Shown here in pieces: positions 1 to 12,696 of a stretch of DNA of 64,000 nucleotides; positions within the stretch are counted from its first letter, which is position 1; each line of letters starts with the position of its first letter. Below the pieces are notes generated by a model. That model did not search any database and was not told where the DNA came from. It saw only the letters and a program-made list of their open reading frames with translations. The translations under genes and the position numbers were made by a program. The DNA comes from Thamnidium elegans (lineage: Eukaryota > Mucoromycota > Mucoromycetes > Mucorales > Mucoraceae), in assembly GCA_025201345.1 (NCBI GenBank), contig JAIXMG010000003.1, positions 1,054,001-1,118,000 on the forward strand, in the 5' to 3' direction.

Positions 1-1227
1 TCCCAATTACTGCTACTAATTGCATTCTTACACATCCAATAACTTATCGAAATACCAGGATAATCCAAATGTAAATTAGGTATACCATGTCCTTCCAATA
101 ATACAGACTTTAAGTTTGATTCTATAGCACTATTACCCTACTTTTAAATATCTTTTTCTTTTGTGTGTACCAATACTACTTACATTTCTTGTCGACAGAT
201 ATCTTTCAAGTCATTTAATAATTCTTTTGTAATAGAAAAGAAATTGACGGGTTCATACTTGACATTAAGTTGATCCAACAAGGCTAAACTTTTTAAATTT
301 CTAGTGAATAAATCAAAGTTTCGTGATTGAAGGTTTTCAGCAAGCATATTATCCACTCTATCGTCTTGACCATTTTGTAAAGTTTCTGATACATAAGTTA
401 CTTTCGATCTTAATACCCTTCCTGACTCGTCAATATCAATCTAAATAAATTCCCTTTTTTTTTTAAAAAAAAAATTATGCTATTTTGACGACTCTTATCC
501 TTACATCAATAACGATAACAGTTCCACCCAAAGTAATTGTTGTTATAGGTACACCAGATTCAAATTTATGTGAATCTATAAATGTAACCAAACTACAGTC
601 TAGTTAGTTTCCACCGCTTTTGTAACAAAAAAAAGTCTTTTTTTTTTTTTTTTTTACCCCATAGACTGTGCTAGCTTTTCCAATCTTTGTGTCTCAATTT
701 TCGATTTTGATTCTTCCTTTTCTCGTAAGGATTTCTCGAGAAATTCTTTAGTGTTTTTTAAAGTATCCTTGACACGAATAACTGTACTTTCCAATGCAGC
801 TTGTTCCTAAATAAAACAAGTGTAAATACAACATCATTTAAAACGTTTTGTCGGTGTTGTACCTTTAAATGAGTGAAATGTTTACGAAAAGCAGGATCTG
901 CTCCAACACCCATTTTCATAACATCGCCTAAAACTTCTGCTTCAAATTGAGAACATACACTACGAATAATATTGATTTGTTGAGAAAATTCTTCTCTCGC
1001 CTTATCAAGATTGATAGTGCCAAGCGCATGAAGCTCTAAAAAAAAGGTATATATAAGTAAATCAGTTTGTTTAATAGTACGCTATTTTTTTTTATACCGT
1101 TAGGTTGAACTTGGTTATTATCTTCTGTAGGTTTTTGAAGACTACTACAGTCTTGTTGAAGTTTTCGTAAAGAGCTCTGAAGCCCAAACACAGCTGAACT
1201 TATCGAGTTTTGAGATTCAGGCTGCAT
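1..1227 (-). CDS. MED1: Mediator complex subunit Med1-like protein (3' end outside window)
   Basis: Mediator links transcription factors to RNA polymerase II in the nucleus; this looks like its Med1 subunit. Minus-strand exons are 1098-1227, 863-1035, 658-806, 505-592, 184-440 and 129 to the window edge, with five GT..AG introns of 54-65 nt and a frame that stays open throughout. The first ~150 residues are charged and helix-prone (for example LEKSLREKEESK). The Med1 core follows: ITLGGTVIVIDIDIDESGR, then ENLQSRNFDLFTRNLKSL, then GHGIPNLHLDYPGISISYW, the order expected for the fungal Med1 domain. The start is the first ATG of the open frame at 1225-1227. The C-terminus lies beyond base 1. 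The family call rests on motif recognition only; a different coiled-coil Mediator-like protein is the main alternative. Confidence 0.75.
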
Positions 1228-1653
1228 AGTCTATAGATTCTTATAAACGAAAAATAAAAAAAAGAAAGTCTAACGCGAAAAATGTCTTTTTTAAATCAAA
1301 AACGAAACACTTGAGCTACCATGAGTAAGAGCAGTCATATCAATATTAATTCGACCTACCACGACAATTACTGAGTAACAACAGTAGTGGGTTTGGTCTA
1401 CATAAAAACGTAGTGAAATATATAAAAGCAAGTGATGTATTATGTTATTATAGGTTAGTATGTGGTAGAAAAATAAAATAAGCAATAGTAAGTAGTTTAA
1501 GTGAGTAAGCATTACTTCTTGTTTTATAAGTAGAACGACTTTAGATAAAGAAGATAAATGGCTTTGGTAAATTGTACAATGGAAAGTAAAGTTTCAAGTG
1601 AATTCAAGTACAAAATAAAATACTACATTTGTAGTAGTAGTTGGGATTTTATT

Positions 1654-1705
<52 letters not shown>

Positions 1706-2593
1706 ATAAGTACTATTATATTTAAATCTTGGAATAAAGATGGTCCATTAGTTTTTTCGACAAAACTAGAGAAATAGAATAAAGAGGACATAAAATAAAA
1801 GAGCTAAACTTACTTTTATAACTAATAAGTTAAGAGAAGCATAAGATTAAAATACGAATTGATTTTTATAAAATAATGGAAAGGAAAGAAAAAATTAGTA
1901 AAAAGTTACTTAGAGAAACTTACAATTGATTAAAAAAATAGCAAAAAGGACAGACAGAATGAAAGAATGAAACAAATAAGTTGAGCTTACCGTCCGGTGA
2001 AGGAGATGCATCTTGTGGTAGACAACAGGCGATAACCAGGTTGGTGATGTAAGTAGTATCAATGGTAAGGAGTGTAACTGGTATAAGTGGTATAAGTGGT
2101 GAAAGTATACATGCGTAGAAGTATGTCCAATTGTAAACAGCTAACAATAATGATCTGCCTTAAAATTTGATTTGTGTATCAAAATATAAAAAAATTAATA
2201 AAGTATTTTCATTTACAGTAGTTGTTACTGTATACCTTTGCAGACCATATGTATATGTAATATATGTTATCTTTTATAATCGATGGACTCATCGATTATT
2301 TTATTTTAAGTGTGATTTTACCACAGTTTCAACAAGTTCAATTTTTCCAAAAAAAAAAAATCTTCAAACTAATTTTTTACAATTGAAACCCCCCTTCCGC
2401 ATTTGGAGAGAACATCCTTTTTAACGAAAGATCAACGAATATAACTATATAAAAATATGCTAAATAACTATCGCAGTAACACAATATTTTTTTTACGTAG
2501 TTTGCACAGCTTATTTAGTCATGTTTAGTTCATATTTTCTGGAAATAATTTTTATTTGAGTCTTGTAAAATATTGTGATTTTTTAAATAAAAA
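1228..2593. other. Intergenic, AT-rich; long A tract and one exon-like stretch
   Basis: No gene is supported here. It holds an uninterrupted run of about 46 A at 1658-1703. On the minus strand, 1991-2155 reads as a hydrophobic, codon-like stretch ending in a good donor (GACG then GTAAGC), but no partner exon or convincing ATG was found. Confidence 0.6.
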
Positions 2594-2666
2594 GCCTAGC
2601 TAGCTCAATCGGTAGAGCGTGAGACTCTTAATCTCAAGGTTGGGGGTTCGACCCCCCCGTTGGGCT
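2594..2666 (+). tRNA. tRNA-Lys (anticodon CTT)
   Basis: A 73-nt cloverleaf with no intron. The acceptor stem GCCTAGC pairs with GTTGGGC (with G-T wobbles), the D arm is GCTC..GAGC, the anticodon stem TGAGA/TCTCA encloses CTCTTAA with anticodon CTT, the T arm is GGGGG TTCGACC CCCCC, and the discriminator base is T. Internal box A (TAGCTCAATCGG) and box B (GGTTCGACCCC) for RNA polymerase III are intact. T-rich sequence follows the gene, although no clean run of four or more T lies directly at its end. Confidence 0.95.
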
Positions 2667-4208
2667 TATATTTTGTATTTTCTATGTTATAGTAGTGTAT
2701 GTAGTTGTTGCTAATGCCGTTGTTACACCGGTTTTTCTTTTGATAACTGGGTATTAGAGCCTGGTAATAATGTATTTCTCTTTATATCAGTCAAGTTATA
2801 TCGTCTTTTTTTTTTAAAAAAAAAGACTAATTGAGAGCGATCATTTTAGTATCGACTGTTGGTACTACTTATTGATCGTAAACGACAAGTTACTTTTTGT
2901 ATTCTATTTTTTTTTTTTTTTTTCTTTATATATACTTATAGAATTTAATTAACAGGTGGGTGTATCGTATTTACTCCTACAATGAAACGGAATACTAATA
3001 CATCTTACGAAAATTCGATTAGAGTATAACTATAACAAAACACCAAATAATAGTGCTATCCACTAAAAGAATCTCTATTGTTACTAAATTTAGTAATTTA
3101 TATCTTGTCAAGTAATTAAAACTTACTTATTCGTAATCTACGGATGTAGTCGTAATACTAGTATTTTCCATCGATAATAACAGGTACCATGTAATGACTG
3201 TTATATAGGATATATATTTGTTAATTTTCACTCCCATAAGTTATTTTGACAGTTATCTTTACTCCCACTTATAAACTGATAACTGCGTATTAAAACGATT
3301 AAGTAATAATTTACTATATAAAAAGGAGCCCTATTTTTTTTTTTTTTTCTTAGCATAAACAAGTCTCCATTGTATAATAAAGGATTACAGAGTTTTATTT
3401 CTCTTATATTTTTATATTTTATCCCTAAATTATTACGATTATCTATTCTACATACAATAAAAAAAAAACGCTTTATATATTATTTCGCATTCAGGCTTGT
3501 TAAATAAAGAAATTTGTTACTAATAGTATATTTTATTTTTTACTGGGTCGAGTAACACTTACTTCATCTCCCTTTCTTGCTAAACTTATCTTTTTTACAC
3601 AAAAATTCAAATAGATTTATGATCTGTGTACAATATATATATCTTATTACTTTCTTTCTTTCAGGTAAAAGTATTTTTTTTTTATAAACCAAAAAAAAAA
3701 AAGTTTATGCGATAGTATTAATCCTTTATACTGTATATATATAATACATCAAAATCAAGATTGCAGGAACACAAAGAAAAAAAAAAAAAGGTTTCAGTTA
3801 TCCTTGCTCCATAAAAAAAAAAAAAAAAAAATGCCAGGGCTAAAGGATATATATAATTTTAGAAGAAACTTTGCTAAACGAACAATAACAACTACTGACA
3901 CTCTGGGTCTATATCATTTTTTTATTGTACCAATAAAAAAAAACTTTTTAGTTATATTTAATTATCGCAGTTGTTCTTTATAGGGAAAGGGTAATGTAAC
4001 CTCTAGTAATATGGTTATAACGTAGCAAGTAAAGCTTGTTTTTAATAAAACCTTTTTTTTTTTTTTTTTTGAAAAGGGGTTGGAAAGACATATTCCTTGT
4101 ACAACATGGAAAATAAATAATATAAACAAAAAGGTTTTTTTTTTTTTTTTTTTTCTTCTTTTTCCATATCAAACAACAAACAAAACGAAAAATAAAAAGT
4201 GAAGATTT
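2667..4208. other. Intergenic, AT-rich
   Basis: No coding stretch with usable splice sites was found on either strand. It contains a symmetrical T-then-A tract near 2805-2824 and several homopolymer runs; the last ~100 bases are presumably the promoter and leader of the RasGAP gene. Confidence 0.6.
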
Positions 4209-6836
4209 ATGGCAGATCGTAAAAACGGTATGGTTCAAGCCTATGGTTATCCAGTACCTACTTCAGGTACGATAGTTTCCAGAGCAGTTGCAGCAGCAGC
4301 AGCCAATAGTCATCATTCGAGTAGAGGAAAGACAGGTCGCAATTCCAAAAGGTATTCTGTTTCGGCCTTTTATTCTATGGCGGCTGAACAGGATAATGAA
4401 GTAGAAGATGAATTAGCACAAGCACAAAGAAGTTTGAGAGAATTAAAGTCTAAAATATCTGGTCAGTCAAAAAAGAACTTTGTGTTGGAAAGAGACGTAC
4501 GCTATTTAGACTCTCGTATTGCTCTTTTAATTCAGAATAGAATTGCCCTAGATGAGGTAAGTTTTTGTCAAGTAGTGTACAATATTTTTTTTACTAAAAA
4601 TAAATAAATAGCAAAATGAAATGGCTTCTCATCTCGAGGAGCATGGGTTAGGAGATAGTGATTCTTTTCCAGATGATCGTAAAATGCAACAATATGGAAA
4701 CTTTTTTTTTATTCTTCAAAGTGAACCCAGACATATTGCTTCGTTGTGTAGATTAGTTAGTTTAGCCGAGATAGATACTTTACTTCAAACGGTTATGTTT
4801 ACTTTATATGGAAATCAATATGAAAGTAGAGAAGAACATTTATTATTGACCATGTTTCAAGTAAGTGTCACTAGTGAAGTATGCAATATATAAAATATTA
4901 AATTTTTTTTTTTTTTATTAGAATGTTCTTGCTGCACAGTTTGAGACATCCACTGAATTTGGATCATTATTACGTGCAAATACGCCTGTTTCACGTATGA
5001 TGACAACTTATACCAGAAGAGGACCTGGGCAATCTTATTTAAAATCAATTTTATCCAACAAAATTAAAGAACTTGTGATTGACCAAGAGATGAATTTAGA
5101 AATTAACCCACTCAAAGTATACGAGCAGATGGTAACACAGATTGAAAGTGAAAAAGGATATTTACCAACAGATTTACCAAGAAGTGTGACACCAGAAGTA
5201 GCTGCTGTGAATCCAAACGTGCAAAAGATAATTCAACCTAGATTGGAAAAATTAATCGAAATAGCAGAAGAGTTTTTAACTACCATTATTTCTTCTACTG
5301 CTTCTGTTCCATACGGTATTCGTTGGATATGTAAACAAATTAGGTCTCTAACAAAACGAAAGAGTCCAGATGCATCAGAATACTCTGTCTGTTCAATGAT
5401 TGGTGGTTTCTTTTTTTTAAGATTTATTAATCCTGCTATTGTTACACCCAGAGCCTACATGTTACTAGAAACTGCTCCTGGTAATTTACCTAGAAGAACA
5501 TTAACCTTGGCAAGTAGTTTTATTATTATTATTATTATTATCATTTACTAACAGCAAATATAGATTGCAAAAATGTTACAAAATTTAGCAAATAGACCTT
5601 CTTATGCAAAGGAATCGTATATGCTTCCAACAAATCCATTTGTAGAAAAGAACAAATCAAGAATCAACAAGTTTTTAAACGAATTATGTGAAGTGAGTGA
5701 TTTTTATGAAACACTGGAAATGGATCAATATATGGCATTATCAAAAAAGGATATTGATATTAATATCACATTAAATGAAATGTATAATACACATACTTTG
5801 GTTCACCGTCATTTGGATACCATTGCACCAAAAGAAAAAGATCATCTAAGAGTTTTATTGAACGATTTAGCTCCTTTACCTGCTCAAGTATCAAGAAAAG
5901 AGAATAAGACTATTGATTTACCGTTATTTAGTAGATGGGAAATTCCAATTCAAGATCTTACAACTGCTCTTATGTCGGAAAATAATATTACTCAAAATGA
6001 TATTCTTTATATGGAGACAAAGGCTATCTATGTTCAGTTAATTCGTTCTTTACCACATCTTTCTACATTACCACTTGATCTTGATTATATTGCAGAAACT
6101 GCAGCGACAACAAAGGATGCACAATTAGTAAGAAAAGGTATCAAGGTAAAGGATATGTTGAGAGAATTGGAAGACGCTGGCGTCATTGATCATCGAGATC
6201 ATTATAAATTACTAGTAGAAGAAATCACACAAGAATTAGCTCACCTTGGTAATCTTAAAGAAAAAGTGATACAAGAATCTGATTCACTAGAAGGTGTATA
6301 TCAAACTATTTTGGACCATAATAATTACCTAAGAAGTCAATTAGAAAGTTATAAAGCATACCTTCAAAATGTTCGTATTCAAAGTGGTGGAGAAAAGACA
6401 ACAAAAAATTCTGTTGGTATTGGAGTAGAAGTAGAAGGTGGTAAACCAAGAAAGGCTCCCAAGGGTCCCCCAAAGGGTCCTTTTAAATTTTCTCATAACC
6501 ACTTAGAAAAAGATGGTGTTATATCTGAATCTACTGTGCCTGAGAATAGAAGACCCAATATATTCTTTTCAATTACTTCACCTTTACCTGGAACTTTTAT
6601 TATTGCAATGCACTTTAAAGGACGTGAAAAACCTATTTTAGAAATGGATTTAAAATTAGATGATTTATTAGAAAAGGTAACTTATTATACAATCTTTTAT
6701 ATTCTAGTTACTAATTTACTATTTTATTTAATAGCAACAAGACAATGTTGAATTGCTTGACTTGGAATACGTTCGTTTAAATGTGACAAAAACGCTCGGT
6801 CTTTTAAACAAGACCTTTGTCACAAGAAACAAGTAA
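4209..6836 (+). CDS. Ras GTPase-activating protein, GapA/IQGAP C-terminal type
   Basis: Predicted RasGAP that would speed GTP hydrolysis by Ras and so switch off Ras/cAMP signalling at the cell cortex. Exons 4209-4556, 4612-4860, 4922-5509, 5564-6676 and 6735-6836 give 799 residues. The RasGAP domain spans roughly residues 150-430 and carries the conserved region with FFFLRFINPAIVTP and, across the third intron, RRTLTLIAKMLQNLANRP. A RasGAP C-terminal (IQGAP-related) domain fills the end, closing with DLEYVRLNVTKTLGLLNKTF. There are no IQ motifs or CH domain, so it is the short GapA/Gap1/Sar1 form rather than IQGAP itself. The intron at 5510-5563 uses a GC donor (TTG then GCAAGT) with a perfect TTACTAAC branch site; the family sequence requires this joint. 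The promoter has A/T homopolymers only. Confidence 0.93.
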
Positions 6837-6921
6837 ATTTTACCCTTATTTAATATCATAATTTCTAAACTCTTATTCCCTTTTTTATTTCTCTCTCTTT
6901 TCTTTTTAATACAATAATAAA

Positions 6922-7692
6922 ATGGTAAAACATAATAAAAAAATATAATTTTTACCTGTAAATAATTATGTTTACTTGTACATAGAGTGCTACATCTACT
7001 TGTGAAATAGATGCCGACTTGGTACAAAAAATCAAAGACTTTCGTTTTGCTAAATATGAAAGTGGCAATGCTGCCTTTGTCTGTAAGTTTTTTTTTTATA
7101 AAAAAAATAGAGCTCATCTAATTAACTAGTGAATAGTACAAATCGATCGCAAAACTTTAAAGATTGTTGAAGATGAAGTTTATGATGATATTAGTCTAGA
7201 AGATTTAATTGAAGGTAAAAAATGATACACACGTCATTTTATTACTTGCACTAGAAAAGCTATATTTTCCTATTATTAGAATTACCAGAAAATACACCAA
7301 GATTTGTTATTTTGAGTTACGAAGTAAGTTTAATAAAATATCGTGTACATATAAAAAAGGGAGTTAAAAAAAATCTAGTTGAAACATAGTGATGGAAGAG
7401 TAAACTTTCCCCTTGTTTTTATTTACTGGTCACCTTCTACTGCTAAAGCAGAAGTCAATATGTTGGTAAGAGAGAATTATTTTTCCATAGGTAATAAATG
7501 TCTTACACGTATTTTTTTTTTTTTTTTCAGTATGCTTCAGCAAAGACATATCTTCAAGAAACTGTCAGTGTTATGAGAGTAAGTTTTTTTTTTATTACAA
7601 AAAAAGTATTAATTCAATTGAACATTATATAGGGTTTTGATATTCGTGATCCTGAAACTTTAACCGACGAATTTCTTTCTAAACAGCTTTAA
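6922..7692 (+). CDS. GMF1: Glia maturation factor (ADF-H fold, Arp2/3 debranching)
   Basis: Small cofilin-like protein that binds Arp2/3 complex, inhibits actin nucleation and removes branches. Seven exons: 6922-6924, 6986-7082, 7137-7214, 7280-7323, 7379-7465, 7531-7578 and 7633-7692 give 138 residues, the usual size of the family. The first coding exon is just the ATG; the intron donor (GTAAAA) follows directly and exon 2 continues with SATSTCEIDADLV. Family landmarks include KIKDFRFAK near the N-terminus, LPENTPRFVILSYELKHSDG in the centre and FPLVFIYWSP. Its TAA (7690-7692) overlaps the TAA of the convergent USP39-like gene on the other strand (7689-7691). Alternatives such as cofilin or twinfilin fit less well because the central GMF signature is intact. 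Confidence 0.93.
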
Positions 7693-9383
7693 GCAGAAGC
7701 AGGTTTTCTTTCCCAAATCTAGATATAGAGAAAAAGTTAAAAAAAAAAAATGTATATCTATCAATTAAATTTTTTTTACCTGAATATAACTTTCAGACAT
7801 GAAAATCATTTGAGGTAAAATCTCTTCTACAATTAAATCTTGAATTTGATACCATTGTTCTGTTCCACGGTGACGGACATGCACCTTATAAGTGCCTTTG
7901 CCTGCATCAGGTTTACCATCATGACAAATATTTGCTAGTAAATCATAATGATCACCCAGTTTCTCAGCATCTGGATCAGTAGTGACTATAACAACAAGAA
8001 ATATATATATATATATTCAGTATTTAATATATATATATGTGTGTGTGTATGAGGGGGACTTACATTTTGACATGTCTACATTTTTAATAGGAAAATTAAC
8101 AATGGTAGGATTCTTTTCATGAGTCCAACTGTTTTTATGAAATCTCTTTATATGAAAAATTAAGAATTGAGGTAAACGAGTAATAGTGTATCTCCTCATT
8201 TGATCCCCTACTTCATGTACTTTATGTCCATCAAATTTACCGAGAATAGCTGTTAATGGTACTTGTGGCACAATTTCTTTATCTTTTTCATCTTGGTACA
8301 ATGGTGCTAAAGGCAAATCTAGAGCCAAAAATAAAAAGGGGGATGTATTGGTTTTGATTTCTTTGGAATCATCAAACATCAATAACGCTTCCTTTTCCGT
8401 TGTTTGATGTGAAGGACCAAATGCCTGTGTTTCTACCTTGACTTCACCTTGCAATTGCTTATAGATAATACTGCTGTTCTTCTTTCGAGTTCCACCTAAA
8501 TCTTTATGAAGTGTATTTAAAAACCAAGACAAGAAATCGATTGCATTGCTTTGTTCGGTCAACTTGAACCTTTTCCCACTCGCATTTGATATCTCTTGTA
8601 ACAATTCATGAGGACTTACTTGACCTTTGAAGGCCTTTGGATTCCACATCTTTCTAATTAATGCACCGAGTCGACACACAAGTTGAGAAGATCCCTTCTT
8701 TTCAAAATCGGTCAAAATAAAATAGTCTCGAATAGGAGGAATATGCGCTAATGCTTGAATAATTACGTTGACATAATCGTTTGCTTTTACATTGTTTAAA
8801 CCAACAAATCCAGGTAAATACTTTTTGTTATTTAAATCGTATGAAGTTTTAAATTGCGTATCCAGTTCAGCCACTTGAGCTTTGGTCAATGTAGGATTTA
8901 ATACATACTATTAAGTATTGTTTAGTAGACACACATATATATGTATATTAATATCTTATACCTTGATATCATTGAGAGAAGGGTTATCTACTTCATAACC
9001 ATCAGGAAGAACATAAACCTATTATTTATAGATTTTTAGCACTGTCTTTTATTTTCATTTTTTTTTTTTTTTTTTACCTTTAATGTTGACAGATTAATAA
9101 ATACGTGATGATCTTTATCCATACTGTGAAAATAAGCATGCGATGACTTTCCACGCCCTTGATAATATTTTCCACAAGTCAAACAAGCATAAACATTAAT
9201 TTGAGAAAGAGAAACTGAACATACTTTCTCGAAATCGAAATCAAGCATGTGACGATTGATAGTATCCAAATAAAGGTCAGTAGAATCATTTGCTTGTGCT
9301 TGTACTAGTTCAAGTGGAGGAGTTGAACTAATACGTGCACGCTTTGTTTGTGGTTCATCTTGTATCGTAGTACGTCTATCCAT
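7689..9383 (-). CDS. SAD1: USP39/Sad1, U4/U6.U5 tri-snRNP ubiquitin-protease-like splicing factor
   Basis: Catalytically dead ubiquitin-protease homologue needed for tri-snRNP assembly in pre-mRNA splicing. Minus-strand exons 9078-9383, 8962-9018, 8064-8907, 7780-7985 and 7689-7718 give 480 residues. A UBP-type zinc finger comes first (CSVSLSQINVYACLTCGKYY then SHAYFHSMDKDHHVF), followed by the USP fold. Where active USPs have a Cys box (GNTCYMNS), this protein has GLNNVKANDYVNVIIQAL, so the nucleophile position lacks Cys; the histidine box is also changed (GTYKVHVRHRG), as known for USP39. The C-terminus EILPQMIFMSESYIQIWERK is typical. The protein ends tail-to-tail with GMF, the two stop codons overlapping. 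A very long A tract follows the first donor (GTAAAA...). Confidence 0.95.
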
Positions 9384-9530
9384 TTTCGCGTTTATTTTGT
9401 ATATGACAACAACAAAAGAAAAAAAAAATACGCGGAGGCTTAAAATAAAAAAAAAGGAAAAGAAAAGGCTTTTTTTTTTTTTTTTTTTTTTTTTTTATAC
9501 GTATCTTTCTTTTAATTTATTTGACATCCC

Positions 9531-10767
<1,237 letters not shown>

Positions 10768-10858
10768 TTTTTTTATATATTATTAAATTTTGAATATATA
10801 TATACATATATGTACTATTTTTTATTTATTTATTTACAGTTATCTTTTTTCTTTTTCC

Positions 10859-12466
10859 TTAACGTCTATGTTTTTCATATCCTTGTACAATTGCTTCCAA
10901 TGTCTTTCCTTTAGTTTCAGGCAAACAGATTAAAGTAAATGCAAATGCAGCGGCTGCAATTGCAGCAAAGATAGCAAAAGAGTAACCAGCAATATGAGCA
11001 AAGATAATAGGGAAACATTGGCCGACCAAGAAATTCATACCCCAATTAACACAAGTGGCTGTACTACCAACAGAAGAGGATGCATAAGTAGGTGTGAGTT
11101 CGGAAGTCAAAAGCCAAGGAATGGGACCGATACCAATAGCAAACGAAGCTACATATAAAAAGACGCTTACTACCAATAAGGCAGGAAGGTTATATACATA
11201 ACCAACAACCAAAAGAGCAGAAAAGATACAAGCACCAGCATTAGCAATTAATAATAAAGGACGACGACCCATACGATCAATTAGTGCAACCGAGACAGCT
11301 GTCATGACAAAGTTAACTACAGTAGTAATAATTGCCATATATTTTGAGAATTCAGAATCGAAAGCCAAATTGAAGATGGTAGTAGAATAATACATGACAG
11401 CGTTAATACCAACCAATTGTTGGAAAGCGTGTAAAGCAATAACTGTTAAAGCAATACGACGAATAACAGGATCTACAAAGATTTGAATAATACTCATGGT
11501 TTCGTTATTATGACGAGCTGGAACCAAATTTTCATCAGTAGCATTATTATCAAATGAATCAGAATGTTGAGTGACAGATGTTGTAAGATGATCACCCTCA
11601 CCAGCACCAGCTAATTCAGAGGGAACATCATGAGCAGGTTGTTGTCTCATTACGGGACTTCTAGGGATAGATTCTTTCTTTGTATCATCCTCCTTTTCAT
11701 GATAATTTGTTAAAGATTGAGCAGCGGCAGTACCGAAATGACCTTCTACCATACCATAGAATTCAGCATCAATATTAGCATTACCACGAAGTTTTTGAAG
11801 TGAAGCACGAGCATCTTCAATACGATTAATAGAAACTAAATAACGAGGCGTTTCAACACAAGTGTTCATTAAAAAGAATTGAGTGATAGCAGGGATAGCG
11901 ACAATAGCGTAATTGACACGCCAAAGAGGAACTGTAGCTAAAGGTAAACCAATAACAGAAGATAACAAAATACCGATAACAATAAAGAATTGATTACAAG
12001 TGCCCATTGCACCACGAGCAGAAATAGTAGAGACTTCTCCAATATAGGTCGGAATGGATAAAGAACCTAACCCACAAGCAATACCACATAAAATACGACC
12101 AATAATAAACATGGCATCATTCACCGCACACCCAATTAATATACCACCAGAAATATAACCTAAGTTGTTTAAAATAATTGATCGTTTTCTGCCAACTTTA
12201 GTTTGTAAAGCTCCACCAGATAAGCCACCAATTAATCCACCTACACAAAATGAAGCAACAGCGAAACCCCACAGCGCATTATCCATAGGTAAACAATCTG
12301 GAAACACACTGTTGTAAACGCGAGCATTACCGTTTGGACAATTATGAGTGATTTCTCCCGGTACGTTTGGTGAACCAATAACCCAACCGTTACTAAACGA
12401 ACCCAAGCATGCCACAAAGACACAGTATACCATATACTTTGGATACTTTATCGTATGAGAATCCAT
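10859..12466 (-). CDS. Hexose transporter, SLC2/GLUT-type major facilitator
   Basis: Single-exon gene, 535 residues, predicted to carry glucose or a related hexose across the plasma membrane. Twelve membrane segments are visible. Sugar-porter signatures: KVGRKRS between segments 2 and 3, GRILCGIACGLGSLSIPTYI, VETPRYL after segment 6, FQQLVGINAVMYYST in segment 7, DRMGRRPLL between 8 and 9, and PETKGKTLE at the C-terminus. The central loop between segments 6 and 7 is unusually long (about 100 residues) and rich in Ser, Thr, Asp and Glu, suggesting a regulatory, possibly phosphorylated, loop. About 90 bp upstream is an inverted repeat (12558-12580). Neighbours are on opposite or unrelated functions. 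Substrate cannot be told from sequence. Confidence 0.93.
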   Translation of the reverse strand: MDSHTIKYPKYMVYCVFVACLGSFSNGWVIGSPNVPGEITHNCPNGNARVYNSVFPDCLPMDNALWGFAVASFCVGGLIGGLSGGALQTKVGRKRSIILNNLGYISGGILIGCAVNDAMFIIGRILCGIACGLGSLSIPTYIGEVSTISARGAMGTCNQFFIVIGILLSSVIGLPLATVPLWRVNYAIVAIPAITQFFLMNTCVETPRYLVSINRIEDARASLQKLRGNANIDAEFYGMVEGHFGTAAAQSLTNYHEKEDDTKKESIPRSPVMRQQPAHDVPSELAGAGEGDHLTTSVTQHSDSFDNNATDENLVPARHNNETMSIIQIFVDPVIRRIALTVIALHAFQQLVGINAVMYYSTTIFNLAFDSEFSKYMAIITTVVNFVMTAVSVALIDRMGRRPLLLIANAGACIFSALLVVGYVYNLPALLVVSVFLYVASFAIGIGPIPWLLTSELTPTYASSSVGSTATCVNWGMNFLVGQCFPIIFAHIAGYSFAIFAAIAAAAFAFTLICLPETKGKTLEAIVQGYEKHRR

Positions 12467-12557
12467 TTTTTATTTTTTATTGTAATTAAAAAAAAAGAAA
12501 AGAAAAAAAGAATTAATAATTTAAAAACTCACGAAGATCACCCTTTTTTTTTTTTTA

Positions 12558-12580
12558 CGTGAAACCCTTGGATGGTTTCA
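12558..12580. promoter_or_regulatory. Perfect 8-bp inverted repeat upstream of the hexose transporter
   Basis: GTGAAACC, seven-base spacer cttggat, then GGTTTCAC. It lies 92 bp upstream of the transporter ATG and just past the 3' end of the Whi3-like gene. It could be a dimeric regulator site or an RNA hairpin; nothing else in the sequence tells which. Confidence 0.35.
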
Positions 12581-12696
12581 CTCACTAAAAAAATGAAAGA
12601 GAAAATGAAAACCCAAGGAAAAATATTTAATAAAAAAAAAAGCAAAAAAAAAAAAAAAGAAAAGAAAAGAAAAAAAAAAGCAAAAAAAAAAAGGGT

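Noticed and set aside
2167..2424. Plus-strand open frame of 85 codons beyond the minus-strand exon-like stretch
   Set aside because: Hydrophobic low-complexity translation, no splice or homology support, and ordinary for AT-rich intergenic DNA.
6728..7117. Minus-strand 129-codon frame over the RasGAP end and GMF start
   Set aside because: Overlaps well-supported exons of two genes on the other strand; lysine/phenylalanine-rich translation typical of antisense AT-rich DNA.
12241..12423. Alternative minus-strand frame inside the hexose transporter
   Set aside because: Shadow frame of an unambiguous transporter.
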